Source of the DNA: an uncultured Selenomonadales bacterium | Lineage (GTDB): Bacteria; Bacillota; Negativicutes; Selenomonadales; Selenomonadaceae | Assembly (NCBI GenBank): GCA_947165295.1 | Contig: CAMUZU010000004.1 | Span: 1 to 64,000, forward strand | DNA length: 64,000 bases | Reading direction: 5' to 3' | In this document: positions 1 to 9,030 of the stretch, piece by piece | Numbering within the stretch: position 1 is the stretch's first letter | Layout of the letters: each line of letters opens with the position of its first letter | The notes under the pieces: generated by a model | Told to the model about the DNA's origin: nothing | The model's database searches: none | Seen by the model: the letters and a program-made list of their open reading frames with translations, nothing else | Program-made: the position numbers and the translations under genes

Positions 1-145
1 CAAATTTTTTCTGAGTGTCGCCGATACTTTCAATGGGCGGCATGTCGCCGTTGACTTTGCGAATCATTTCTTCGACGGCGAACGATTCTTGCAGCGTCTC
101 GACGCACTCACGCAGGAGTTTGAATAATTTTTCGCGATGTTTCAT
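1..145 (-). CDS. Hypothetical protein, N-terminal part (runs off window start)
   Basis: Minus-strand ATG at 145 preceded by GGAGGCGTTACC; reads MKHREKLFKLLRECVETLQESFAVEEMIRKVNGDMPPIESIGDTQKKF and stays open to the window edge. Confidence 0.6.
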   Translation of the reverse strand, partial: MKHREKLFKLLRECVETLQESFAVEEMIRKVNGDMPPIESIGDTQKKF

Positions 146-387
146 GGTAACGCCTCCGAATTTTTGACAAACAGCCGTCGAAACATTACAATGAAAACGC
201 AAAGACGCCTCGACGGCTCTTGACTGGTTAAGTATCGTCATTGTAGCTTGTCGAAGCGTCTTTCGCAATATCCAATGTCTCTGCGCGAACATTTTGGTTG
301 CGGGCACGGCGATTTACGAATCAACCGACGTTTGGGCGTCCGCGGCTCTGTTGAAAGGCGAATAACTTTTTGTAACCACACCCCGAA

Positions 388-428
388 ATTAAAAACCCTC
401 AGGCAATGTGCTTGAGGGTCTTTTTTCG
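388..428 (-). terminator. Rho-independent terminator (probably bidirectional) after polC
   Basis: AAAAACCCTCAGGCAATGTGCTTGAGGGTCTTTTTT: CCCTCA/TGAGGG stem with flanking A and T runs. Confidence 0.75.
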
Positions 429-3400
429 TCAGAACAGCGTCAACTGATTCGTCGCGGATAAGCCGTTCAAGCAACCGTGACTTTTCAGCGCGGCGATTGA
501 AGTCTTGTTTAAACTCGTGCGGGACTTCAGGTCTTCGACGGACATGAACTTTCCGTGCTCGCGTGCCTCGACGATTGACTTTGCCTGCGCCTCACTCACG
601 CCGTCAATCGAACTCAGCGACATAAGCAACGAATTCTTGCGAATAATGAAGTCTTCCGCCGCAGATTCGTAAATGTCCGCACGCTCGAAGGTGAAGCCGC
701 GCAGGAAGAATTCGCGCACGACTTGATAATCCGACAGTAAGTCGCTTTCCTTATCGTCAAGCTTGCGTTCGTCGGCAATTTCGGCAAGTTCGTCCAACTT
801 CTGCTTGACGTAAGCCGCGCCCTTGATAACTTCGTTGGCGTCGAATTTTTCCGTGCGTTTGCTGAAGTAAGCCGCGTAATAAGCCAGCGGATAATGAACT
901 TTGCACCAGGCAATTCGATAAGCCATCATGACGTAAGCCGTCGCGTGCGCACGCGGGAACAGATATTTAATCTTTTGGCAGCTGTCAATGTACCAGTCGG
1001 GCACGTCGTGTGACTTGAGGTCGTCGACAACTTCGGGCTTGATGCCCTTGCCTTTGCGCACGGACTCCATCGTCTTGAAGGACTTGAGCGCGTCAACGCC
1101 GTGGTGAATCAGATACATCATAATATCATCGCGGGCGGAAATTGCGTTCTTGAGCGTGCATTGACCGGACTTGATTAAATCCTGCGCGTTGCCGAGCCAA
1201 ACGTCCGTGCCGTGCGAAAAGCCCGAAATTCTCACGAGGTCGCTGAAACAGTCGGGCTTCGTGTCGTCAATCATCTGCCGCGTAAAGTTCGTGCGGAATT
1301 CGGGAATGCCGTAAGTGCCGGACTTCGTGCCCAGTTGCATTGAAGTTACGCCGAGCGCGTCGGTCGAGTTGAACAGGCTTAACGTCGCTTTGTCGTCGAG
1401 CGGAATTGTTTTCGGGTCGCGGTGCGTCAACTTCTCCAACATGCGAATCATCGTCGGATCGACGTGCCCCAAAATGTCCAGCTTGACGAGCCGCGAACTG
1501 ATCGAGTGATAATCGAAGTGCGTCGTTATCGTCGACGAGTCTTTGTTGTCGGCGGGATATTGTATCGGCGAAAAGTAATGAATGTCCATGTCACGCGGCA
1601 CAACCATGATTCCTGCGGGATGTTGACCCGTCGTGCGCTTGACGCCTTGACAGCCCGCCGCGATTTTGGCAATGAACGAGCCGTGCTTTTTGATGCCGCG
1701 TTCGTCGAAATATTTCTTGACGAGCCCGAACGAAGTTTTTTCCGCGACGGTCGAAATTGTCCCTGCGCGATAAACGTTGTGCTTGCCGAACAGAACTTCG
1801 GTGTACTTGTGCGCGGTCGATTGATATTCGCCGCTGAAGTTCAAGTCAATGTCGGGAACTTTGTCGCCGTCGAATCCGAGGAACACCGCGAACGGTATGT
1901 CGTGACCGTCCTTGATGAGCTTATGACCGCACACGGGACAAGTCTTCGTCGGCAGGTCGTAGCCGCAACCGTATTCGCCGTGCGTGAAGAATTCGCTGTA
2001 CTTGCATTTCGGGCAACGGTAATGCGGCGGCAACGGATTGACTTCGGTTATGCCCGTGAGCGTCGCGACGAAAGACGAACCGACACTTCCGCGTGAACCG
2101 ACAAGATAGCCGTCGTCGTTGGACTTTTTGACGAGCCGTTGAGCGATTAAGTACAAGCCCGCGAATCCGTGACCGATAATCGGCTTGAGTTCCTGTTCGA
2201 GCCGTGCTTCGACGAGTTGCGGAAGATTTTGCCCGTAAAGTTGTCGCGCCTTCGCATAAGACGTTTCGCGAATTTCTTCCTCCGCGCCGGGAACTTGCGG
2301 CGAATACAAACCGTCGGGTATCGGCTTCAAGAATTCGACGGACTCCGCAATTTTGTTCGGGTTGGTGACGACGGCGGCATAAGCAGTTTCCGCGTCGAGG
2401 TAGTCGAATTCGCGTAACAGTTCGTCGGTCGTGCGCAGGTAAAGCGGCGGTTGCTTGTCGGCGTCGGCGAAACTTTTGCTTGCCAACAAAACTGCGCGGC
2501 AAATTGCGTCTTCGGGATTCAAAAAATGCGCATCGGTCGTGGCGACAAGCGGCTTGCCGAGTTTCTTTGCCAACGCGGCGACTTTGCGGTTGATGTCGCG
2601 TAAATCTTCGTCGGTCGTGATGTTCGGGAAGTCTTCGCTGCGAACGAGGAAGTCGTTGTTGTGAATCGGCTGAATCTCCAAGTAGTCGTAGAACTTCGCG
2701 ATGTCTTCAATCTCCGCGTCGGACTTGCCCGCAGTGATTGCGCGAATCAATTCGCCCGCTTCGCACGCCGAGCCGATAATCAAACCGTCGCGCAGTTCGG
2801 CAAGCAAACTTTTCGGAATGCGCGGGCGATAATACATGAACTTCAGCTGACTTATCGACACGAGCTTGTACAGGTTGGCAAGTCCGGCTTTGTTTCGCGC
2901 AAGAATGATGACGTGGTTTGCAAACTTCTGCTTCCAATCGTCGCCGACAAGGTAACCTTCCATGCCGTAAATGATTTTAATCGGCGTGCCTTTCTTCGCG
3001 AGTTTTTCGGCGGCAAGCGCGGCGTTCGGGAAGGCCTGAATAACTCCGTGGTCGGTCACCGCGACGGACTTCCAACCCCAAGCGGCGGCGGTTTGAATCA
3101 GCTTTTCGACGGGGATAACGGCGTCCATTGCGCTCATTGTCGTGTGCACGTGCAGTTCCGTGCGCTTGACTTCGGCGTCGTCGGTGCGCGCTTGAGTCTG
3201 CGGCAAAATTTCCACCGCGTCGACGAACAGGCAAACTTCCTTCGCATAATCGTCGAAACTTGTCTTGCCCGCGATTTTGACGTTCATGCCGGACTTGAGC
3301 GCGTCGGCGAACGGTTTGGCTTCGGCGGACTTGTCGCTCTTGAAGAACTTTTTGCAACTGATGCCGTCGCTTTTGTCGGTCACGCTGAACGAAACAATCA

Positions 3401-3890
3401 CGGTGCCGGTTTTGGTTTCGCGCAGTTTGACGCCGTTTCTGTCGCCCGAACCGATTTCGCCGATTATGACAACCGCGCCCGAATTTTCGTCGACGTTGCC
3501 AATCGAAGTGACGTTGCCCGAAATTTTCTTGCCGACAAGTTTCTTGCCGCTTGAAGGTTTGTCGCCCGCCGGAACGTCGGTTTGCGTCGCGGAACGTTTG
3601 CGCTTTGGCGACGATTTTTCTTTGGCGGCGTATTCGTCGGCGGTCGATGCCATTTGACTGATTTCGACTTCGGTTTGATAACGTTGCGACAGAAAACTTT
3701 CGGCGGCGCGCAAAGTCTCCGAGGCGAAAAGTTCCTTGCCGCGCAACGTGATCTGCCACAAATTCCTTTCGGGCGTGACGATGACTTTTTCGAGCGTGCA
3801 GCTGTCGAAGTCGGCATCAATCGTTCCGACGAGGGCGAAGACCTTGCCGAAGATTTTTTCGCCGTCGAACTTAAGCAGGTAACTGTTCAA
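429..3890 (-). CDS. polC: DNA polymerase III alpha subunit, PolC type, apparently lacking the exonuclease insertion
   Basis: OB region, PHP motifs (RTELHVHTTMSAMDAVI, AVTDHGV), zinc-finger CPKCKYSEFF..CPVCGH, polymerase motif PDIDLNFSGEYQ; 1153 aa. Confidence 0.93.
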   Translation of the reverse strand: MNSYLLKFDGEKIFGKVFALVGTIDADFDSCTLEKVIVTPERNLWQITLRGKELFASETLRAAESFLSQRYQTEVEISQMASTADEYAAKEKSSPKRKRSATQTDVPAGDKPSSGKKLVGKKISGNVTSIGNVDENSGAVVIIGEIGSGDRNGVKLRETKTGTVIVSFSVTDKSDGISCKKFFKSDKSAEAKPFADALKSGMNVKIAGKTSFDDYAKEVCLFVDAVEILPQTQARTDDAEVKRTELHVHTTMSAMDAVIPVEKLIQTAAAWGWKSVAVTDHGVIQAFPNAALAAEKLAKKGTPIKIIYGMEGYLVGDDWKQKFANHVIILARNKAGLANLYKLVSISQLKFMYYRPRIPKSLLAELRDGLIIGSACEAGELIRAITAGKSDAEIEDIAKFYDYLEIQPIHNNDFLVRSEDFPNITTDEDLRDINRKVAALAKKLGKPLVATTDAHFLNPEDAICRAVLLASKSFADADKQPPLYLRTTDELLREFDYLDAETAYAAVVTNPNKIAESVEFLKPIPDGLYSPQVPGAEEEIRETSYAKARQLYGQNLPQLVEARLEQELKPIIGHGFAGLYLIAQRLVKKSNDDGYLVGSRGSVGSSFVATLTGITEVNPLPPHYRCPKCKYSEFFTHGEYGCGYDLPTKTCPVCGHKLIKDGHDIPFAVFLGFDGDKVPDIDLNFSGEYQSTAHKYTEVLFGKHNVYRAGTISTVAEKTSFGLVKKYFDERGIKKHGSFIAKIAAGCQGVKRTTGQHPAGIMVVPRDMDIHYFSPIQYPADNKDSSTITTHFDYHSISSRLVKLDILGHVDPTMIRMLEKLTHRDPKTIPLDDKATLSLFNSTDALGVTSMQLGTKSGTYGIPEFRTNFTRQMIDDTKPDCFSDLVRISGFSHGTDVWLGNAQDLIKSGQCTLKNAISARDDIMMYLIHHGVDALKSFKTMESVRKGKGIKPEVVDDLKSHDVPDWYIDSCQKIKYLFPRAHATAYVMMAYRIAWCKVHYPLAYYAAYFSKRTEKFDANEVIKGAAYVKQKLDELAEIADERKLDDKESDLLSDYQVVREFFLRGFTFERADIYESAAEDFIIRKNSLLMSLSSIDGVSEAQAKSIVEAREHGKFMSVEDLKSRTSLNKTSIAALKSHGCLNGLSATNQLTLF

Positions 3891-3902
3891 AGCTTCACCT
3901 CC

Positions 3903-3950
3903 GAAAAAAAATCCGAGAGCCTGTCGCCCTCGGTCGAGAAAAAATTTTTC
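3903..3950 (-). terminator. Rho-independent terminator after the methyltransferase-like gene
   Basis: Minus strand CCGAGGGCGACAGGCTCTCGG followed by ATTTTTTTT. Confidence 0.6.
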
Positions 3951-4785
3951 AGCCGCGATTTTGTTGCGCCGCCCAAATGTGCAAGCCGTTCATGTCGACG
4001 GCCTCTTGAAAGATTTCGCACAGCGCGTCGGAATAAAATCTGCGGTACAGTTGCCGATAGATTTTAATCTGTTCGTCGGGGAAATAATCCCAACGCAGAA
4101 TCAGCGACAGGAAAACGTTTTCAATGTTGGCGGCGGTCTGTTTGTTGACTCTCAGCGCGGCGATGTTCGGGTAACGGAAGACGCACTCGTCGGGCTGGAA
4201 GTTCAAAAACTTTTCCGCAGTCACCGCGCCGAACAGAATGCCCGTCGCGTCGGCTTTTTCGCAGTTGGTGAACTGGTGAAGCGACACGTCATGCAACACG
4301 ACAAGCGCGCCTTCGGGCATGTACGGCAACACGGCGATAAAGTCCAACAGTTCGCCGGGCAACATGTGCGTCGTGTCGAGTATGACGAAGTCCACGCCGC
4401 CGATTTCATCAATGACTTGCGGCAAGATTGTTCCGAGATGAAACTTGTGTGTGCCGCGCAGGTTGCCGAAAAATTTTTCCTTCGCCAACGTCGCGAGAAA
4501 GCCCGTCGGATATTTAGGATTGCGCCAAAAGTTCGGCGCAACGTCAATCGAATGCATTTCGTAAGGCGCGCCGATGTCTTCGAGCGTTTGAAGGATTATC
4601 GCCGTCGTGCCGCCCGACGCCACGCCTATTTCGAGGATTTTTTGCGGGCGAAAGGTTTTCAGCGCACCGCACAGAAACGCCGATTCAAACTCCGACATTT
4701 CGGGTTCGGACGGATACGCGGGCAAGTGCGATAAAATTTTTCTGCGCGGCGCGAAGTCCATGGGCATTGCGTTTAAGCGAATCAT
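3949..4785 (-). CDS. Class I SAM-dependent methyltransferase-like / cephalosporin hydroxylase-like protein
   Basis: ILEIGVASGGTTAIILQTL (motif I) and GGVDFVILDTTHMLPGELLDF. Confidence 0.65.
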   Translation of the reverse strand: MIRLNAMPMDFAPRRKILSHLPAYPSEPEMSEFESAFLCGALKTFRPQKILEIGVASGGTTAIILQTLEDIGAPYEMHSIDVAPNFWRNPKYPTGFLATLAKEKFFGNLRGTHKFHLGTILPQVIDEIGGVDFVILDTTHMLPGELLDFIAVLPYMPEGALVVLHDVSLHQFTNCEKADATGILFGAVTAEKFLNFQPDECVFRYPNIAALRVNKQTAANIENVFLSLILRWDYFPDEQIKIYRQLYRRFYSDALCEIFQEAVDMNGLHIWAAQQNRG

Positions 4786-5207
4786 ACGGCAGCGATGTCC
4801 TCCTGCGTCAAAGATTTCAAACCGTTGCCGTTGAGCAGAGCTTCGGCCTTCTTCGTGTCGTTGACGCGGAAAATCATGTAAGCGCGTTCCCTGCCCGCGA
4901 AAGCGTACATGTATTCGATGTTGACTTGCGCGTCGCTGAAATTCTTCAACAGCGCATTGAGATAACCGGCTTCGTCGGCGATTGCGTAAGCAAGCACGGG
5001 CGTAAGAATCGCGACGAAATTGTTTTCTTTGAGGACGTTGACTGCCTCGAACACGTCGTTAACAATCATGCGGACAATGCCGAATTCGCTTGTCTCAGCC
5101 AAACTTAAAGCGCGAATGTTGATTTTGTTCGTCGCGAGGACTTCGGTCAGTTTGTTCAACGTGCCGGGCTTGTTCTCCAGAAAGACGGAAACTTGATTGA
5201 CGCTCAC
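4782..5207 (-). CDS. ACT domain-containing protein
   Basis: MSVNQVSVFLENKPGTLNKLTEVLATNKINIRALSLAETSEFGIVRMIV: tandem ACT-domain signature. Confidence 0.85.
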   Translation of the reverse strand: MSVNQVSVFLENKPGTLNKLTEVLATNKINIRALSLAETSEFGIVRMIVNDVFEAVNVLKENNFVAILTPVLAYAIADEAGYLNALLKNFSDAQVNIEYMYAFAGRERAYMIFRVNDTKKAEALLNGNGLKSLTQEDIAAV

Positions 5208-5222
5208 GGTGATTCACCTCCG

Positions 5223-6524
5223 TTAAATTTTGCGGTTATCAATGACGCGGACGGCTTTGCCTTCGCTGCGGGTGATTGACTTCGGCGCAACTAGCGTGAC
5301 TTTCGCCTTGATGCCGAGCATTGCGCGCAAACCGTCTTCCAAAACTTTGCGGCGAGCTTGAATTTCGCCGAGATTGTCGGTGAACATGTCGGGCGTCATT
5401 TCGACTTTGACCTCGAACGTGTCGGTGTTGTTGACGCGTCCGACGATAATTTGATAATTCGCCGCGTAGCCGTTGTTCATGAGCACGGTTTCAATCTGGC
5501 TGGGGAAGACGTTGACGCCGCGAATAATCAGCATGTCGTCGGAACGACCCTTCGGCTTCGTCATGCGGACATGCGTGCGACCGCAGGAACATTTTTCGCG
5601 AGTCAACGTGCAAATGTCGCGTGTGCGGTAACGAATCAGCGGGAAGGCTTCCTTGTCCAGCGACGTGAAGACCAATTCGCCTTGCGTGCCTTCGGGAAGA
5701 ACTTCGCCTGTGTCGGGGTCAATTATCTCCGCGAGGAAGTGATCTTCGTTGATGTGCATGCCGCGCTGTTCGGCGCACTCGAACGAAACGCCGGGGCCGC
5801 TGATTTCCGTCAAGCCGTAGATGTCGTAAGCTTTGATGCCCAAAGTTTTTTCGATGTCGCGGCGCATTTCTTCAGACCAGGCTTCCGCGCCGAAAATGCC
5901 GGCTTTGAGCGGAATGTCTTCGGGCTTGTAACCCATTTCTTTGAACGTTTCGCCGATATAAGCCGCGTAACTGGGCGTGCAACAAAGAATCGTCGCGTGC
6001 AAGTCCATGATAAACATAATTTGCCGCTCCGTGTTGCCTGAACTTGTCGGGACGGTCAAGCAGCCGACTTTGTGACTGCCGCCGTCAAGACCCGCGCCGC
6101 CCGTGAAAAGTCCGTAGCCGTAAGAAACTTGGCAGACGTCGTCTTTCGTGCCGCCCGCCGCGACAATCGCCCGCGCCGTGCAGTCGTTCCAAAGATCGAT
6201 ATCGTGTTGCGTGTAAAAGATGATGACGCGCTTGCCCGTTGTGCCCGACGTCGATTGAATTCGCACGCAGTCTTTGAGCGGAACCGCAAGCAAGCCGTAA
6301 GGATACGCTTCGCGCAGATCCGCCTTCGACATGAACGGCAACTTGTGCATGTCGTCAATCGATTTAATGTCGTCGGGCGTGACGCCGTGCGCTTCCATCT
6401 TCTTGCGGTAATAAGGGACGTTCTCCCACACGCGGCGCACCTGCTTGGGCAAAAGTTCGTTCTGCAACGCACGAATCTTTTCAAGCGGCGCGCACTCGAT
6501 TTCGGGTTGAAAATAGTTTGCCAT
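5223..6524 (-). CDS. paaK: Phenylacetate-CoA ligase
   Basis: IQSTSGTTGKRVIIFYT, YDIYGLTEISGPGVSFEC, GRSDDMLIIRGVNVFPSQIE; next to iorAB. Confidence 0.9.
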   Translation of the reverse strand: MANYFQPEIECAPLEKIRALQNELLPKQVRRVWENVPYYRKKMEAHGVTPDDIKSIDDMHKLPFMSKADLREAYPYGLLAVPLKDCVRIQSTSGTTGKRVIIFYTQHDIDLWNDCTARAIVAAGGTKDDVCQVSYGYGLFTGGAGLDGGSHKVGCLTVPTSSGNTERQIMFIMDLHATILCCTPSYAAYIGETFKEMGYKPEDIPLKAGIFGAEAWSEEMRRDIEKTLGIKAYDIYGLTEISGPGVSFECAEQRGMHINEDHFLAEIIDPDTGEVLPEGTQGELVFTSLDKEAFPLIRYRTRDICTLTREKCSCGRTHVRMTKPKGRSDDMLIIRGVNVFPSQIETVLMNNGYAANYQIIVGRVNNTDTFEVKVEMTPDMFTDNLGEIQARRKVLEDGLRAMLGIKAKVTLVAPKSITRSEGKAVRVIDNRKI

Positions 6525-6582
6525 GATTTAAAACCTGCTCTCTGAAAAACTTTGATAAACCGCGATTAACTTTCCACGGCGC

Positions 6583-6615
6583 AAAAAAAAATCCTGCACG
6601 CGGCAGGAAATTCGC
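6583..6615 (-). terminator. Rho-independent terminator downstream of the 601-aa repeat protein
   Basis: Minus strand TTTCCTGCCGCGTGCAGGATTTTTTTTT. Confidence 0.65.
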
Positions 6616-6633
6616 TTAAGGTCGTTGAGTCGT

Positions 6634-8439
6634 TTATTTCGTCGGAGCAATGACAAGTTGCGGAGTCTGCGAAAGTTCGTCGGCTTGCGTGCCGAAAGCA
6701 ACTTCGCCGAGACCTGTCGTGTCGGGCATGATGTCGGACAACTGCGCGTCGAAGGTGCCCGCGTCGACAATTTGCAATGCGTTCGCGAAGTCGGCTTCGT
6801 AATTCGGCAGGAAGTCGCCCGCGAGGTCTGCGCTTATCACGGTGCCGATACCGTTGCCCTCCGCGTCGATTGTGAATTCGCCCGCCGCGTAGGTCACTCC
6901 GTTGTAAACGAGTGAGCCGTCGGGGCTGCTTGTGAACGTCGAGCCGGCAACGTTGTTTGTGATTAACGTGCCGTTGACCGCGTAGACGCCGACATCATTC
7001 AGTACAACGGTGTCTGCGGTATTAGTAAGCGAATCGGTGCCTGCGCTGATTTGTAAGACGCGGAAAGGATTGCTTGTGCGGGAGCCGTGGCTGACTATGT
7101 TTACTCTGTCGTCGGTAGTAGCTACAATGCATTGCCCAGCTGTCGAGACGACAAGGTAGGGCATTGTGTTACCCAAATGCAATGTCGTATCGGCACTCGA
7201 TGCAGTGACGGTCATTGAAATACCTAAAGCTTCATTAATACCCGTCAATGTGGAGCCTTCGCTCAAAATTATGCCGCCCGAATCGTAAGTCGCGGTGCCC
7301 GCCAGCTTTATGTTTGATAAAGGCAGATTGACGTCGCTGTCATTAAACGTCGCAGTGATTGCTTCGGGGTCTGTCGTCGTGATTTGCAAGCCGCCATTCG
7401 TCAAATGAATCACGCCGCCGCCGCCCGTGTTGGAGGTAATGACAAGTTGCGCGCCCGACGGCCAGCTGTTGGTGACGGTCGTGCCCGCGCCGAGCGTGAT
7501 TGCGCCGTCAAGCGAATAAGTGACTTCGCCGACGACGTTCAACAAAGCTTGACGCGTTACGCCGCCGTCCGTGACTGAAAGAATCAAGCCGCCGTCGCCG
7601 CCCGCCGATCTGAAAGTCAAACCGTTCGCGCCGAGGATGAGTTGTCCGCCCGCGTTGTCCGTCGCCGTGATGTCGATGTGACGCGTGCCCAAGTCGACGC
7701 CGAGCGTTGAGCCTTGTCCGAAAGTCAGCGTGTTGGTCAACGGGTCGAGGACAAGCGAGCCGCTCAACGTGACGTTGTTGAACGAAACCAAGCCGGCAAG
7801 ATTCAAGTTCGCGCCGACAAATCCGTTGGTCGTCACTGCAATTTGCGTGCCGTTGACCAGCGTGGCTTGAACGTCGTTGACTCCGTCGCCGTGAATGTTG
7901 CCCGCGAGCGGAACGCCCGTGTAAGTCTTCGCGGTGAAGTTCAACGAAAAATCTTTCGGGGCGGTGACGACGGGGACAAACAACGTGCCGAATGAAATTG
8001 CGCCGTTCGTGCCGACATTAATCGTGCCCGCGCCGTCAAGTGACAAGTCGAGCGTCGCGCCGTCTTTGGCAATTGAAACGCCGAGCGTGCCGTCGCCGAG
8101 GTCGGGAGTGAAACTCAAACCCGCGTCGTTCAGGTCAAGCGTGCCGCCGACGTTACCTTGAGCGACGAGAGCAATGTTGGCATTGTTGATGCTTTGCGCC
8201 AAGTTGAGGAATGAGCCGTCCGCAATTTGAGCGTGATTGTTCGCCGTGTCGTAAGCCACCGAGCCGGAAGCCGCGAAGTCTGCCTTTACCAACGCCGTGC
8301 CGACGTTAAGGACTGCCGAGCCGTTCGAGTAGCCCGTCGCTAAGACTGCATTGTCTTGCGTGACAAAACTGCCGTCGACGTTCGCCGCGACGGTCGCCAG
8401 CGCGTTGGCAATGTTGATACTTGTGAGCATGTGAATCAC
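6634..8439 (-). CDS. Large beta-strand-rich repetitive protein of unknown function
   Basis: 601 aa, enriched in G/T/V/N/D/S, degenerate GTLGVSIAKDGATLDLSL / GQGSTLGVDLGTRHIDITATDN-type repeats, no obvious signal peptide (MIHMLTSINIANALATVAANVDG...). Confidence 0.6.
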   Translation of the reverse strand: MIHMLTSINIANALATVAANVDGSFVTQDNAVLATGYSNGSAVLNVGTALVKADFAASGSVAYDTANNHAQIADGSFLNLAQSINNANIALVAQGNVGGTLDLNDAGLSFTPDLGDGTLGVSIAKDGATLDLSLDGAGTINVGTNGAISFGTLFVPVVTAPKDFSLNFTAKTYTGVPLAGNIHGDGVNDVQATLVNGTQIAVTTNGFVGANLNLAGLVSFNNVTLSGSLVLDPLTNTLTFGQGSTLGVDLGTRHIDITATDNAGGQLILGANGLTFRSAGGDGGLILSVTDGGVTRQALLNVVGEVTYSLDGAITLGAGTTVTNSWPSGAQLVITSNTGGGGVIHLTNGGLQITTTDPEAITATFNDSDVNLPLSNIKLAGTATYDSGGIILSEGSTLTGINEALGISMTVTASSADTTLHLGNTMPYLVVSTAGQCIVATTDDRVNIVSHGSRTSNPFRVLQISAGTDSLTNTADTVVLNDVGVYAVNGTLITNNVAGSTFTSSPDGSLVYNGVTYAAGEFTIDAEGNGIGTVISADLAGDFLPNYEADFANALQIVDAGTFDAQLSDIMPDTTGLGEVAFGTQADELSQTPQLVIAPTK

Positions 8440-8451
8440 TCCTTGAAGCGT

Positions 8452-9027
8452 TTAAGTGAACTGCTTGCCGAGTTCAAAGGCGCGTTGATTGAGTTCCAAA
8501 AACTTCGCGGGCACGCAAGCTTTAAGCGCATTTTGCCACGACGATTCCGCAATGTCAAAGTAATGCGACAGCCTGCCGAGCAAGACAATGTTGACGGCTT
8601 TGACCGAACCCGCTTGTCGAGCCAAAGTCAAGCAGTCCATTGCGTCGATTTTGATTCCCGCCGCACGGATTTTGTCGACGAGGTTTGACGGATATTCCGC
8701 CGCGCCCGTGATTACAGGCATCGGGTCGATCTGTTGCGTGTTGGTGACGATTTGTCCGCCTGCTTTCAAATGCGACAGCCACCGCGCAGTTTCCAGAATT
8801 TCAAACGAAACGATAAAGTCCGCCTGACCTTTGTCGACGACGGGCGAATAAACTTTGTCGCCGAAACGCACGTAAGTTATCACGGAGCCGCCGCGTTGAC
8901 TCATGCCGTGAACTTCGCTGACTTTCACGTCGAAGCCTTCGTTCAAAAGCAGGTGACCCAAAAGTTTGCTGGCAAGCAACGAGCCTTGTCCGCCGACGCC
9001 GACGATAATAATGTTTTTCGTGTCCAC
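8452..9027 (-). CDS. iorB: Indolepyruvate:ferredoxin oxidoreductase beta subunit
   Basis: NIIIVGVGGQGSLLASKLLG, SEVHGMSQRGGSVITYVRFG; adjacent to iorA. Confidence 0.9.
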   Translation of the reverse strand: MDTKNIIIVGVGGQGSLLASKLLGHLLLNEGFDVKVSEVHGMSQRGGSVITYVRFGDKVYSPVVDKGQADFIVSFEILETARWLSHLKAGGQIVTNTQQIDPMPVITGAAEYPSNLVDKIRAAGIKIDAMDCLTLARQAGSVKAVNIVLLGRLSHYFDIAESSWQNALKACVPAKFLELNQRAFELGKQFT

Positions 9028-9030
9028 GGT

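Noticed and set aside
238-474. 78-aa minus-strand ORF at the left end
   Set aside because: Overlaps the polC terminator and the polC 3' end, with no convincing RBS or recognisable domain.
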